From Insolitispirillum peregrinum (lineage in GTDB: Bacteria > Pseudomonadota > Alphaproteobacteria > Rhodospirillales > Rhodospirillaceae): a DNA stretch of 64,000 nucleotides. Of this stretch, positions 20,061 to 28,916 are shown piece by piece (position 1 is the first letter of the stretch; every line of letters begins with the position of its first letter). The notes beneath the pieces were generated by a model that was not told the DNA's origin, made no database searches, and saw only the letters and a program-made list of their open reading frames with translations. Made by a program: the position numbers and the translations under genes. Location: the NCBI RefSeq assembly GCF_900156605.1, contig NZ_FTOA01000001.1:620001-684000 (forward strand). Reading direction: 5' to 3'.

Positions 20061-20300
20061 ATGACGACGGTTGCGGCTATTTCCTTTCACGATAACCACT
20101 CGATCAGCATGGATGTCGAAGGCATCCAGGAAATCGTTCTGGGGCGTCCGATGCAAGTCACTGATGATCAATGGTTTTGTGAATTGGTGATTCATACGGA
20201 AAACGGTAAGCTGTCCTTGCAGTTGCTGGCAGATGATGCTGGCAAGTTCAAGGTGGACAGCAAGGCGGACGGCGAAGCGGACGATTTCGCTTCGGCGTAG
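20061..20300 (+). CDS. Small hypothetical acidic protein
   Basis: 79 residues, acidic (D-S-K-A-D-G-E-A-D-D-F at the end), with no membrane segment. A GGGAG site lies about 7 bases before the ATG and the gene precedes the antiporter by 41 bases, so it may be co-transcribed with it. The sequence looks like two short beta hairpins (I-S-F-H-D-N-H-S-I-S-M-D-V and W-F-C-E-L-V-I-H-T). I do not recognise the family. Confidence 0.6.
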   Translation: MTTVAAISFHDNHSISMDVEGIQEIVLGRPMQVTDDQWFCELVIHTENGKLSLQLLADDAGKFKVDSKADGEADDFASA

Positions 20301-20341
20301 GCAGACAGGGCCCAAAACAGGCGGGCGAAAAGAGGTGGGGC

Positions 20342-22186
20342 GTGAGTGGAGCAGACCACATAATCCTGTTGTCCGGCGGGTTGCTGCTGGTCAGCATTCT
20401 GGCCGGGCTGGTTTCATCGCGCGTCGGTGCTCCCCTGCTGCTGGTCTTCCTCGGATTGGGGATGCTGGCAGGGGAAGACGGTCTGGGGGGAATCGTTTTT
20501 AACGATTTCCAGGGCACCTATACTCTGGCCAGCATCGCGCTGGCGATCATCCTGTTCGATGGCGGGTTGCGCACGCCGCTGCGCACGGTGCGGGCGGCGT
20601 GGGCACCATCTCTGGCGTTGGCCACCATCGGGGTGTTGATCACGGCCGGGCTGACCGGGCTGGCGGCCCGTTATGCCTTTCATGCCGACTGGCCAACGGC
20701 CCTGCTGATGGGAACCGTGGTGGCATCGACCGATGCCGCCGCCGTGTTCCTGTTGCTGCACCAGCACAGTCTTGATATCCGCCGTCGGGTCGCGGCCACT
20801 CTGGAAGTCGAATCCGGGGCCAACGACCCGATGGCCATCTTTCTGACCCTGACGCTGGTCGAACTGATTGCCCATGGCGGCAGCAAGGGCCTGAACCTTG
20901 ATGCCGATCTGTCGGTGTTGGCAATGGAGCTGGGTTACCGCTTTTTGCTGGCGTTCGGGGTGGGGGCGTCGTTCGGGATTTTGGGAGGGATGCTGCTCGG
21001 GCGGTTGGTCAACCGTCTGGAGCTGGCGCCGGGGCTGTATCCGGTGTTCGTCGTTGCCGGGGCGCTGACCCTGTTCGGGGCGACGCAGGTTTTGCATGGC
21101 AGCGGCTTTCTTGCCGTTTATCTGGCGGGTATTGCGGCGGGGAACCAGCGCCTGCGCGCCAATACCCTGATCCGGCGGTTCCATGACGGGATCGCCTGGA
21201 TCAGTCAGATCGTTTTGCTGATCATTCTGGGGTTGCTGGTGACGCCTCATACGCTGGGGCCGTATTTGCTCCCCGGTGCAGCGGTGGCAATTGCGCTGGT
21301 GCTGGTCGCCCGTCCGGCGGCGGTGTTCCTGTGCCTGACGTTCACCTCCTTCCGGCTGGAAGAGCGTCTGTTCATCGCGTTTGTCGGTTTGCGCGGTGCG
21401 GTGCCGATTTATCTGGCGATGATCCCGGTCCTTGAACGTCTGGAGGCCTCGCAGCAGATTTTTGCCGCTACCTTTGTGGTGGTGCTGGTGTCACTGATCA
21501 TTCAGGGCTGGAGCGTGCCGTGGGTTGCACGCTGGCTGGACGTGCAAATTCCGCCAGCCCCCGAGCCGACCAACCGTCTGGATGTCAATCTGCCGTCACA
21601 GATGGACCGCGAAGTGGTCGGCTATACCATCAAGGATGGCAGTGGGGCGCTGGGCAAAACATTGGCCGAGATGAAACTGCCGCCGGGAACCCGGCTGTTG
21701 GCAGTGCTGCGGGAGAATTATGTGGTACCGGATCGGGCGCTGGCCGATTTCAAGGCCGATGACTATGTCCTGCTGATTTCACCGCCCGAGCACACCATGA
21801 CGCTGGACCGGAAATTCCTGCCCAAACGCCGCTCGGAACGCGAAAAAGAAATGACCATGGTCGATTTCAGCTTTCCGGCTGCGGCACCCTATGCGGCAGT
21901 GGCGGCCGCCTATGAACTGCCGATGGCCCCCGAAGATCAGGGGCGCTCTTTGGCCGATGTCATTCTGGCCCGGCTGAAGGTGGCCCCGGTGCGCGGCGAG
22001 CGGGTGCGGATCGGGGAAGCCGAGCTGGTGGTGATGGAAATGGATGGGGTGAACCCCTCGGCCATCGGTCTGCGGCTGGAACCGCCGCCGCCACCGCAGG
22101 CGGTGACCCGTTTGCGGTCTTCGCTGCTGTGGGCGCACCGGCGGCTGGGGCTGGGACGCCTGCGGCTTCGCAGGCGCCGGGCATAG
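20342..22186 (+). CDS. nhaP2: Potassium/proton antiporter (CPA1, NhaP2/CvrA type)
   Basis: 614-residue inner-membrane antiporter. About a dozen hydrophobic segments fill residues 5-400; the ion-translocation acidic residues are in A-S-T-D-A-A-A-V-F and E-S-G-A-N-D-P-M-A, and G-L-R-G-A-V-P-I-Y is the conserved late helix. A TrkA-C/RCK-C-like regulatory domain follows (about 420-495, L-P-P-G-T-R-L-L-A-V-L-R), then a CorC/HlyC-like C-terminal domain, the architecture of NhaP2 (CvrA). GTG start at 20342 with GAGGTGGGGC upstream. The role is exchange of K+ for H+ in pH and osmotic adaptation. Confidence 0.92.
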   Translation: MSGADHIILLSGGLLLVSILAGLVSSRVGAPLLLVFLGLGMLAGEDGLGGIVFNDFQGTYTLASIALAIILFDGGLRTPLRTVRAAWAPSLALATIGVLITAGLTGLAARYAFHADWPTALLMGTVVASTDAAAVFLLLHQHSLDIRRRVAATLEVESGANDPMAIFLTLTLVELIAHGGSKGLNLDADLSVLAMELGYRFLLAFGVGASFGILGGMLLGRLVNRLELAPGLYPVFVVAGALTLFGATQVLHGSGFLAVYLAGIAAGNQRLRANTLIRRFHDGIAWISQIVLLIILGLLVTPHTLGPYLLPGAAVAIALVLVARPAAVFLCLTFTSFRLEERLFIAFVGLRGAVPIYLAMIPVLERLEASQQIFAATFVVVLVSLIIQGWSVPWVARWLDVQIPPAPEPTNRLDVNLPSQMDREVVGYTIKDGSGALGKTLAEMKLPPGTRLLAVLRENYVVPDRALADFKADDYVLLISPPEHTMTLDRKFLPKRRSEREKEMTMVDFSFPAAAPYAAVAAAYELPMAPEDQGRSLADVILARLKVAPVRGERVRIGEAELVVMEMDGVNPSAIGLRLEPPPPPQAVTRLRSSLLWAHRRLGLGRLRLRRRRA

Positions 22187-22256
22187 ACCAGCATGCACGG
22201 CACGCTGGTCTGGCTTCAGTGATGGCGCGCAAACTGCTCTGGCAACAGGGCAAGGG

Positions 22257-23045
22257 TTAACGGCCACACCACTGCGGCGGCCGTTTCCCCAGAAAGGCGT
22301 CGATCCCTTCGGCAGCGTCAGCGGCGGCCATGTTGCGCGCCATGACCTCGCTGGCGTAGTCATAGGCATCGGCCAGCGGCATTTCGACCTGCCGATAAAA
22401 GGCTTCCTTGCCGATCGCCAGCGTCAGCGGGCTTTTGCTGGCGATGGCCCGGGCCATGCCGTAAACGGCACCGTCAAGCTCTTCGGCGGCCACGGCCTCG
22501 TTGATCAGGCCAAAGGCAGCAGCACGGCTGGCCGGTATCGGCTTGCCGGACAGCAACATCTCCATGGCAATCTTGCGCGGCACGTTGCGCGACAACGCCA
22601 CCATCGGCGTCGAGCAGAACAGGCCAATGTTGACCCCCGGCGTGGCAAACTGGGCGCTGTCCGCCGCATAGGCCAGATCGCAACTGGCGACCAACTGGCA
22701 GCCTGCGGCGGTTGCCATGGCGTGCACGCGGGCAATCACCGGCTTGGGCAGGGTGACAATCGACATCATCATGCGGGAGCATTGCTGAAACAGCGCCAGA
22801 TGCTGCTCATTGTGCAGACTCTGGACTTCCTTCAGGTCATGTCCGGCGCAAAAGGCCGGACCATTGGCGGCCAGCACCACCACCGTCACCGAGGCATCAT
22901 CGCGCAAGGCGTCCAGTTGCTGCTGGAGGGCCGCCATTAACGGACGGGACAGGGCATTGCGTGCCTGCGGGCGGTTCAGGGTCAGGGTGCAGATACCGTC
23001 ACGATCATCACGCAGCAGAATATCATCGGGGGCTGTCTGGCTCAT
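22257..23045 (-). CDS. Enoyl-CoA hydratase-family protein, ECHDC3-like, catalytic Glu residues absent
   Basis: 262-residue crotonase fold. The oxyanion-hole segments F-C-A-G-H-D-L-K-E and M-A-T-A-A-G-C-Q-L-V-A-S-C-D-L are clear. The two glutamates that hydrate enoyl-CoA in true hydratases are missing: the first position is Gln in G-C-Q-L, and the second is Gly in F-A-T-P-G-V-N-I-G-L-F-C-S-T. That pair of changes, with the F-A-T-P-G-V-N motif, is characteristic of ECHDC3-like proteins, whose reaction is not settled. Ordinary beta-oxidation hydratase activity is unlikely. Confidence 0.88.
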   Translation of the reverse strand: MSQTAPDDILLRDDRDGICTLTLNRPQARNALSRPLMAALQQQLDALRDDASVTVVVLAANGPAFCAGHDLKEVQSLHNEQHLALFQQCSRMMMSIVTLPKPVIARVHAMATAAGCQLVASCDLAYAADSAQFATPGVNIGLFCSTPMVALSRNVPRKIAMEMLLSGKPIPASRAAAFGLINEAVAAEELDGAVYGMARAIASKSPLTLAIGKEAFYRQVEMPLADAYDYASEVMARNMAAADAAEGIDAFLGKRPPQWCGR

Positions 23046-23165
23046 GGGGTTTCCTCTGGATTTTTGGGGAGCTGCCGTTACGACAGTCTTTTATGCCTGC
23101 CGGTACACCGGTAAGCTCAAGCCCACTATAACCAGCCGTCGCGGTATTTCAAACCGCGCAAAACG

Positions 23166-23369
23166 AGAGCATTGTGCGAAAAGTGGGGACCGGTTTTCGC
23201 AGAAACAATGCGACAGAACAAAATACTAGAGTAGCGTGCCCGCGTCCGGTTTAACGCACGCTGCTCTAGAGCATTGTGCGAAAAGTGGGGACCGGTTTTC
23301 GCAGAAACAATGCGACAGAACAAAATATTAGAGCAGCGTGCCCGCGTCCGGTTTAACGCACGCTGCTCC
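23166..23369. repeat. Two tandem 102-base palindromic repeats (RIME-like)
   Basis: Copy 1 is 23166-23267 and copy 2 is 23268-23369, near identical. Each contains a GCGAAAA...TTTTCGC palindrome around ACCGG, and an 11-base inverted repeat GAGCAGCGTGC/GCACGCTGCTC (23331-23341 with 23358-23368 in copy 2). From memory, this resembles intergenic palindromic elements common in Rhizobiales and relatives. Copy 2 ends 31 bases before the thioesterase ATG, so it lies in that gene's leader. A third copy is at 23872. Confidence 0.9.
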
Positions 23370-23400
23370 AGGGACGAAACACCCAATGTCGGAGACGCCA

Positions 23401-23823
23401 ATGTCAAAAATCACTCTGGCTGAAATTCAGGAAATCCTCGACGCCGAGCTGCCGCTGGTCGATGTGCTCGGCATTCAGATGGAAGACGTCAAGGCAGGCG
23501 AATGCCGGGTGCGGATGGCCTTCAAGCCCGACCTGATCCGCCCCGGCGGGACCATTGCCGGGCCTGCGATGATGGCGCTGGCCGATCTGGCGATGTACGG
23601 GGTGGTGCTGAGTCTGGTCGGGCGCATTGAGCTGGCGGTAACCACCAACCTCAACATCAACTTCCTGCGCAAACCGGCGCAGGCCGACATGCTGGCGGTC
23701 GGGCGACTGCTGAAAGGCGGCAAGCGGCTGGTGGTGGTCGAGGTCGATTTGTATTCCGAGGCTGAGCCGGACCAGTTGGTGGCCCATGTGACCGGAACCT
23801 ACTCGGTCCCCCCGCAAGGCTGA
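23401..23823 (+). CDS. PaaI-family hotdog thioesterase
   Basis: 140-residue hotdog-fold protein, predicted acyl-CoA thioesterase. The substrate loop R-P-G-G-T-I-A-G-P-A-M-M-A-L-A-D-L-A-M-Y carries the catalytic acidic position on the long helix, and T-N-L-N-I-N-F-L-R-K-P is the following strand. Start at 23401, where GGAG lies 6 bases before the ATG; earlier in-frame starts lie within or beside the palindromic repeat. Its neighbour on the other side of that repeat is the ECHDC3-like gene, so both may act in CoA-thioester turnover. Confidence 0.88.
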   Translation: MSKITLAEIQEILDAELPLVDVLGIQMEDVKAGECRVRMAFKPDLIRPGGTIAGPAMMALADLAMYGVVLSLVGRIELAVTTNLNINFLRKPAQADMLAVGRLLKGGKRLVVVEVDLYSEAEPDQLVAHVTGTYSVPPQG

Positions 23824-23957
23824 AAAAAGAGCCTCCCGGGCTGGAAACTGTCCGGTCCGGGAGCGGATTACAGAGCAGTGTGCGAAAAGCGGGAACCGGT
23901 TTCCGAAAAAAACAATGCGGCAATACAAAAGGTTAGAGCAGCGTGCCTGCGTCATGT

Positions 23958-24126
23958 CACAGTACACGACAGTTGGTGGGATCAGTGTGGGCTACCGCCC
24001 AAGCCCGTTTGGTGGCCATGCCCCCAAGCCCCCATTTTTTCTTTTATGATCAAAGGAGTGGGGTCTGGGGCCTCAAGGCCCCAGCGAGGTGTGGAGCAGC
24101 GCTCCACGGTACTGTCGTGTACTGTG
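23958..24126. mobile_element. MITE-like element with 16-base perfect terminal inverted repeats
   Basis: The ends CACAGTACACGACAGT (23958-23973) and ACTGTCGTGTACTGTG (24111-24126) are perfect inverted repeats. TCATGT is found on both flanks (23952-23957 and 24130-24135, the right one after GCA), as expected for target duplication. The 169-base element codes for nothing and carries dispersed-repeat copy D. It interrupts the third RIME-like repeat, whose uninterrupted form is visible at 23166-23369. Confidence 0.75.
24060..24108 (+). repeat. Dispersed twin-hairpin repeat, copy D
   Basis: The core differs from copy B at two positions, TCTGGGGCC...GGCCCCAGC instead of TCCGGGGCC...GGCCCCGGC. The two changes replace one C-G pair of the stem by T-A, so pairing is kept. 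The upstream linker (CCCCCATTTTTTCTTTTATGATCAAAGG) is shared with copies A and C in part. It lies inside the MITE-like element. Confidence 0.85.
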
Positions 24127-24158
24127 GCATCATGTTTAACGCACGCTGATCCAGGCGG

Positions 24159-24353
24159 TCAATTCATGCGCTTGACCAAAGCGCGAACGCCACGGCCCTC
24201 GGTGAACTCGTGCATGATCAGTTCGACATCAATCACCCGATAGACGCGATCCCCCCGCATGTGGAACGTGTGCCCAATGCGCGGGGCAATGTCGGCATCA
24301 AAGAACTTGTTGATTTCTCTGGGATCGGGGGAGTCGATGATCACATAGCGCAT
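24159..24353 (-). CDS. Small conserved-looking hypothetical protein (64 aa)
   Basis: 64 residues from the ATG at 24353, preceded by AGGAG at 8 bases. It starts M-R-Y-V-I-I-D-S-P-D-P-R-E and has alternating hydrophobic residues (V-Y-R-V-I-D-V-E-L-I-M-H-E-F) like a small alpha/beta fold. Upstream in-frame ATG codons would give a non-homologous leader of about 33 residues and have no ribosome-binding site. Converges on the repeat cluster; function unknown. Confidence 0.6.
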   Translation of the reverse strand: MRYVIIDSPDPREINKFFDADIAPRIGHTFHMRGDRVYRVIDVELIMHEFTEGRGVRALVKRMN

Positions 24354-24551
24354 GGCAAGGCTCCTGTTGAAATCCCGGCATTCCGGAATGGCCGCAAGTC
24401 CGCCTTCTGTCGAACAGGCTCGACGATGAGATTCCGGTTCAGGAGATCTCAATCTGGATGCTTTCAGTCTAGGTGTTGGCGCGACCGGATCGCAACAGAA
24501 ACTATTTTAGTCGTATTTTTATCAATATTTTCATGAACGCCCTGTAATGGA

Positions 24552-24578
24552 AAAAGGGAGCCCTCAAGGCTCCCTTTT
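24552..24578 (-). terminator. Terminator of the glgA-glgP operon
   Basis: An 11-base perfect stem AAAAGGGAGCC/GGCTCCCTTTT with a 5-base loop, flanked by A and T runs. It lies 24 bases past the glgP stop; the symmetric tails may let it act from both sides. Confidence 0.8.
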
Positions 24579-24601
24579 CCTTTATCTGATACTGGAATAA
24601 A

Positions 24602-27100
24602 TCAGGTCAGACTGCTGATATTCCAAATCTTCTTTGCATAGTCATGAATCGAGCGGTCCGACGAGAATGTGCCCATGTTGGCGACGTTCAGGATCGCCTT
24701 GCGCACCCATGTCCCCTGATCTCGGTAGGCCTTGTCAACCTGATCCTGCACGGCAGCATAGGAGTCAAAGTCGGCCATCAGGAAATAATGATCGCCGTGT
24801 GACAGCAAGGTGTCATAAATCGCCTGATAGCGGTGCGGATCGTCGGGGGTAAAGAAGCCGCTGGCGATCATGTCCACCGCCCGCTTCAGGGCCGGGTTGT
24901 TGTGATAGAAATCCCACGGGCGATAGCCATGGGCGCGCATTTCGGCGACGCCTTCGGCGGTCATGCCGCAAATGAAGATGTTCTCTTCGCCGACCGCATC
25001 GCGGATTTCGATGTTGGCACCATCCAGCGTCCCGATGGTCAGGGCGCCGTTCAGGGCAAACTTCATGTTGCCGGTCCCCGAGGCTTCGGTGCCTGCGGTC
25101 GAAATCTGTTCCGACAGGTCGGTGCCGGGAATGACGATTTCCGCCGTCGAGACATTATAGTTCGGCACAAAGGCCAGCCCCAGACGCCCACGGGTGCGCG
25201 GGTCGTTGTTGATCACCTGTGCCACGTCGTTGATCAGGTGAATGATCTGTTTGGCGAGGAAATAGCCGGGGGCCGACTTGCCGGCGATGATCACGTTGCG
25301 CGGATGAATGTCGTCGTCACCGTCACACAGGCGGTTGTACAGGGTGATGACATGCAGCAGGTTCAGCAGTTGCCGCTTGTACTCGTGGATGCGCTTGACC
25401 TGGCTGTCAAACAGGCTGTCGGGGGAGAAGCGGACGCCGCAGCGGGTTTCGACCAGAGCGGCCAGGCGAACCTTGTTGGCGCGTTTGACGGCGGCAAAGC
25501 GGTCGCGGAAGCCGGTATCATCGGCAAACTTTTCCAGCTCCTTGATCGCCAACAGGTCGGTCCGCCAGCGGTCGCCGATGGCTTCGGTGATCAGCGACGA
25601 CAGGCCCGGATTGGACTGCAACAACCAGCGGCGCTGGGTCACGCCATTGGTAACGTTGATGAATTTTTCCGGGGTCAGGCGGTTGAAGTCGGCAAAGACA
25701 TTGATGCGCATCAGGTCGGTGTGCAGGGCGGCGACGCCGTTGACATGCGACGAGCCGACAACGCACAGGTGCGCCATGCGGATGCGACGGTGGGAGTCAT
25801 CGACCAGGCTCAGGCGTGACAGGATGTCGGGCTGGCCGGGGAAATGGATCTTCACCTGTTGCAGGAAGGCAAAGTTGATCTTGTAGATCAGGTCAAGGTG
25901 GCGCGGCAGCAGGGCTTCGAGCATGGCAATCGGCCAGGTCTCCAGCGCCTCGGGCAGCAGGGTGTGGTTGGTGTAGTTGAAGGTGTGGCTGGTGATGTCC
26001 CACGCCTTTTCATAAGAATAGCCGTACTGGTCGATCAACAGGCGCATCAGCTCGGGGATCGCCAGCGACGGGTGGGTGTCGTTGAGCTGGATGCAGACCT
26101 TTTCCGGCAGCTTGTCCAGGCTGTGGCCGCTGCGGTTGTGGCGGGCCAGAATGTCCTGCAACGACGCCGAGACAAAGAAATACTCCTGCATCAGGCGCAG
26201 TTCCTGCCCCATCAGGGTGGTGTCGGCAGGGTACAGAACCTTGGACAGGTTTTCGGAAATGGTCTTGTCCTTCACCGCGTCGATGTAGTTGCCCTGATTG
26301 AAATACTTCAGGTCAAAATCACGGGTGGCGCGGGCCGACCACAGGCGCAGCTTGGTGACCACGCCGGAGTCATGCCCGGAAACCGGCACGTCATAGGCCA
26401 TGGCAATCACGTCTTCGGTATCGACCCACTGGCGGACATCCTGCCCGCGGTCATCCTTGTAGGACGCGATACGGCCCCGGAAGCGGACCGGATAGATGAT
26501 GTTCGGGCGTTCAAATTCCCACGGATTGCCATAGCGCAGCCAGGTTTCCGGGTGTTCGACCTGCTCGCCGTTTTCGATCCGCTGGGTGAACATACCGAAT
26601 TCATAGCGGATGCCATAGCCAAAGCCGGGGTAGGAATGGGTGGCGAGGCTGTCGAGGAAGCACGCCGCCAGACGGCCCAGACCGCCGTTGCCGAGGGCGG
26701 CATCATATTCGAACTCGCTGACCGCTTCGATATCCTGCCCCAGTTCGGCCAGAGCCTGCCGCACCTTTTCATAGAGGCCGGTGTCGAGCAGGTTCTTGAT
26801 CAGCGAACGGCCGGTCAGATATTCCAGCGACAGGTAATAGACCCGGCGGACATCCTGTTCCCGCTCGCGCAGGGCGGTGTTCATGTACTGCTCGGACAAC
26901 AGGCCGCGCACCACCCCGGCGGCGGCATAGAGCCAGTCGCGCTGCGAGGCATAGCTGGGAGAAACCCCGACGTTATGGACCAGATAGCTTTTGAGCTGGC
27001 GCTTGATGTCGTCAATGGTGTCGAGGGCAATCAGGTCCCCCTCATCACCAGACGTGGCGGGCTGAATATCCTGATCCATCGGAACGGTCTGGTCCGTCAT
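24602..27100 (-). CDS. glgP: Glycogen phosphorylase
   Basis: 832-residue PLP enzyme releasing glucose-1-phosphate from glycogen. The PLP lysine is K680 in T-E-A-S-G-T-G-N-M-K-F-A-L-N-G-A; N-terminal motifs include Y-Y-L-S-L-E-Y-L-T-G-R and E-Y-D-A-A-L-G-N-G-G-L-G-R-L-A-A-C-F. I use the ATG at 27100 (M-T-D-Q-T-V), preceded by AAGGGATAAG; the ATG at 27181 would overlap the glgA stop by 26 bases. It follows glgA in one operon. The pairing of synthesis and breakdown genes is common. Confidence 0.97.
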   Translation of the reverse strand: MTDQTVPMDQDIQPATSGDEGDLIALDTIDDIKRQLKSYLVHNVGVSPSYASQRDWLYAAAGVVRGLLSEQYMNTALREREQDVRRVYYLSLEYLTGRSLIKNLLDTGLYEKVRQALAELGQDIEAVSEFEYDAALGNGGLGRLAACFLDSLATHSYPGFGYGIRYEFGMFTQRIENGEQVEHPETWLRYGNPWEFERPNIIYPVRFRGRIASYKDDRGQDVRQWVDTEDVIAMAYDVPVSGHDSGVVTKLRLWSARATRDFDLKYFNQGNYIDAVKDKTISENLSKVLYPADTTLMGQELRLMQEYFFVSASLQDILARHNRSGHSLDKLPEKVCIQLNDTHPSLAIPELMRLLIDQYGYSYEKAWDITSHTFNYTNHTLLPEALETWPIAMLEALLPRHLDLIYKINFAFLQQVKIHFPGQPDILSRLSLVDDSHRRIRMAHLCVVGSSHVNGVAALHTDLMRINVFADFNRLTPEKFINVTNGVTQRRWLLQSNPGLSSLITEAIGDRWRTDLLAIKELEKFADDTGFRDRFAAVKRANKVRLAALVETRCGVRFSPDSLFDSQVKRIHEYKRQLLNLLHVITLYNRLCDGDDDIHPRNVIIAGKSAPGYFLAKQIIHLINDVAQVINNDPRTRGRLGLAFVPNYNVSTAEIVIPGTDLSEQISTAGTEASGTGNMKFALNGALTIGTLDGANIEIRDAVGEENIFICGMTAEGVAEMRAHGYRPWDFYHNNPALKRAVDMIASGFFTPDDPHRYQAIYDTLLSHGDHYFLMADFDSYAAVQDQVDKAYRDQGTWVRKAILNVANMGTFSSDRSIHDYAKKIWNISSLT

Positions 27101-27155
27101 GGGCTTATCCCTTGTTGCTGATGATATGACTGCTGGGTGATCTGAACGACCGGTG

Positions 27156-28616
27156 TTAGGGGGCGGCGAGGGCGTCGTCAAACAGGCTCATGTACGCCTC
27201 GGCGGCGCGCTGCCAGCCAAAATCCTGCTCCATCGCCCGGCGCTGGGCGGCTTGCCAGGCGTCGGGGTGATTATAGACGCTCAGGGCGCGGAAGAACGCC
27301 CCTTGCAGGCCTTCGAGGGTCGGAGACTCGAACACAAAGCCGGTGCCATGATGCGCGTCGGCGGTGGGAATGTCATGCACGGTGTCGGCCAGCCCGCCAG
27401 TGCGGCGCACCAGCGGCAGGGCACCATAGCGCAGGGCGTACAGTTGGGTCAGGCCGCACGGCTCAAAGCGCGAGGGGACCAGGAACAGGTCACTGGAGGC
27501 CTGCACCAGATGGGCCAGCGGTTCGTTGTAGCCAATGTCCACCCCGACCGAACCGGGGAAGCGGTGCGGCAGGCTGGTAACCGTGCGCTCGAGGGCGGCG
27601 TCGCCGCTGCCGACCAGCACCACCTGCGCCCCGGCGGCCACCATCGCCGGAATGGCACTGGCAACCAGATCGACACCCTTTTGATCGGAAAAGCGGCTGA
27701 CCAGCCCCAGCAACGGCGCATCAGGGCGCGGATCAAGGCCGAGGCGCTGTTGCAGGACCGCTTTGTTCTGTGCCTTGCCCTGCACAAAGCTGGTGCTGTC
27801 ATAGCTGGCGGGGATCAGGTGATCGCAGGACGGGTCCCACAGCTGGTAATCGACACCGTTCAGGATGCCGCGCAGGTGCCCGGCGCGGGCGCGTCCGGCC
27901 AGCAGGCCATCCAGCCCCCGGCCACCTTCGGGGGTGGTGATTTCCCATGCGTAGGTGGGGGAGACGGTGGTCAGGCGGTCGGCATAGTACAGCCCGGCTT
28001 TCAGGAAGCTGACCTTGCCGTTGAATTCCAGCCCGAAGATCGAAAAGCTTTCCGGCGGCAGGCCGATTTCCGGCAGGATGTCGCGTGCGAAAATGCCCTG
28101 AAAATGCAGGTTATGGATGGTAAAGACCGTGCGCGGGCGGTGGCCGCTGGTGGTCAGGCGGACATAGGCCGGAACCAGCCCGGTCTGCCAGTCATTGGCG
28201 TGGATCACATCGGCCGCCCAGCCGTGGATGACCTCACCGCTGCCGATCATCGCCGCGACCTTTGACAACAGGGCAAAGCGGCGGAAATTGTCGTCATGGT
28301 CCCAGCCGTCGGGGCGCTGATAGGGGCCGCCATCACGGTCATACAGGGCCGGATTGTCCACGAACCACACCGGTACACCGCTGTCGGGCATGCGGGCGGG
28401 GATCAGGTATGTGTCTCCAAAGCCCAGCACATTGCCCAGCCACAGCGACGGACCGTGGTCCACGGCCTTGGCAACCACCGAGCGGTAAGCCGGCAGCAGG
28501 ATACGGGCATCCACGCCGCAGTGCACCAATGCCTGGGGCAGGGCGCCGGCCACATCGGCAAGGCCACCGGTCTTGATCAGCGGGTAGACTTCAGAGGAGA
28601 CAAGCAGAACGCGCAT
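27156..28616 (-). CDS. glgA: Glycogen synthase (ADP-glucose)
   Basis: 486-residue GT5 glycosyltransferase that extends alpha-1,4-glucan from ADP-glucose. The N-terminal K15-T-G-G-L motif binds ADP-glucose, with E-V-Y-P-L-I just before it. The C-terminal half has S-R-F-E-P-C-G-L-T-Q-L-Y-A-L-R-Y-G, the nucleotide-sugar site with catalytic Glu. It is divergent from glgC, which supplies its substrate. No branching enzyme glgB is in the window. Confidence 0.97.
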   Translation of the reverse strand: MRVLLVSSEVYPLIKTGGLADVAGALPQALVHCGVDARILLPAYRSVVAKAVDHGPSLWLGNVLGFGDTYLIPARMPDSGVPVWFVDNPALYDRDGGPYQRPDGWDHDDNFRRFALLSKVAAMIGSGEVIHGWAADVIHANDWQTGLVPAYVRLTTSGHRPRTVFTIHNLHFQGIFARDILPEIGLPPESFSIFGLEFNGKVSFLKAGLYYADRLTTVSPTYAWEITTPEGGRGLDGLLAGRARAGHLRGILNGVDYQLWDPSCDHLIPASYDSTSFVQGKAQNKAVLQQRLGLDPRPDAPLLGLVSRFSDQKGVDLVASAIPAMVAAGAQVVLVGSGDAALERTVTSLPHRFPGSVGVDIGYNEPLAHLVQASSDLFLVPSRFEPCGLTQLYALRYGALPLVRRTGGLADTVHDIPTADAHHGTGFVFESPTLEGLQGAFFRALSVYNHPDAWQAAQRRAMEQDFGWQRAAEAYMSLFDDALAAP

Positions 28617-28916
28617 GGTATTTCCTGACCAGTCACCGGCGCGGCCACGGGAAGCGTCGGCAGGGAACGCCCTGATTTGGGCTGAGAAAAGTCCGTTGCT
28701 GACAATTCACGCGATTTCCCGGAGGGGTGCAATATCCTTTTGGAGCATGTCTCCCATGTTTTTCACATTTAACCATTTTCTTTCACGCAGTTGTCATTGA
28801 AAGCCCCTGACAGGCGTGTCAGATTTGAGACCATAGACGTTCGCGGCGCGAAAGACGAACGGGCGTTCTGTTGCACTGCCACCGGCCATAGGGCCGGCCA
28901 TAGGGGAGGAACTAGG
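28617..28916. other. Divergent glgA/glgC intergenic region
   Basis: 300 bases holding the promoters of both glycogen operons. I see an AT-rich core around 28690-28800 but no clear operator. A short direct duplication of GGCCATAGGG lies around 28885-28905, just before the glgC ribosome-binding site. Confidence 0.5.

Larger units (their letters stand above)
23872..24153. repeat. Third RIME-like repeat copy, interrupted by an insertion
   Basis: Homologous to the tandem copies from 23872 to 23957, then broken, and resumed at 24136-24153 (TTAACGCACGCTGATCC). Removing the insert and one TCATGT restores the exact spacing of copies 1 and 2. Confidence 0.85.

Noticed and set aside
23166-23369. Tandem 102-base units as a CRISPR-like array
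   Set aside because: The units are directly adjacent, have internal palindromes and no variable spacers; they are intergenic palindromic repeats.
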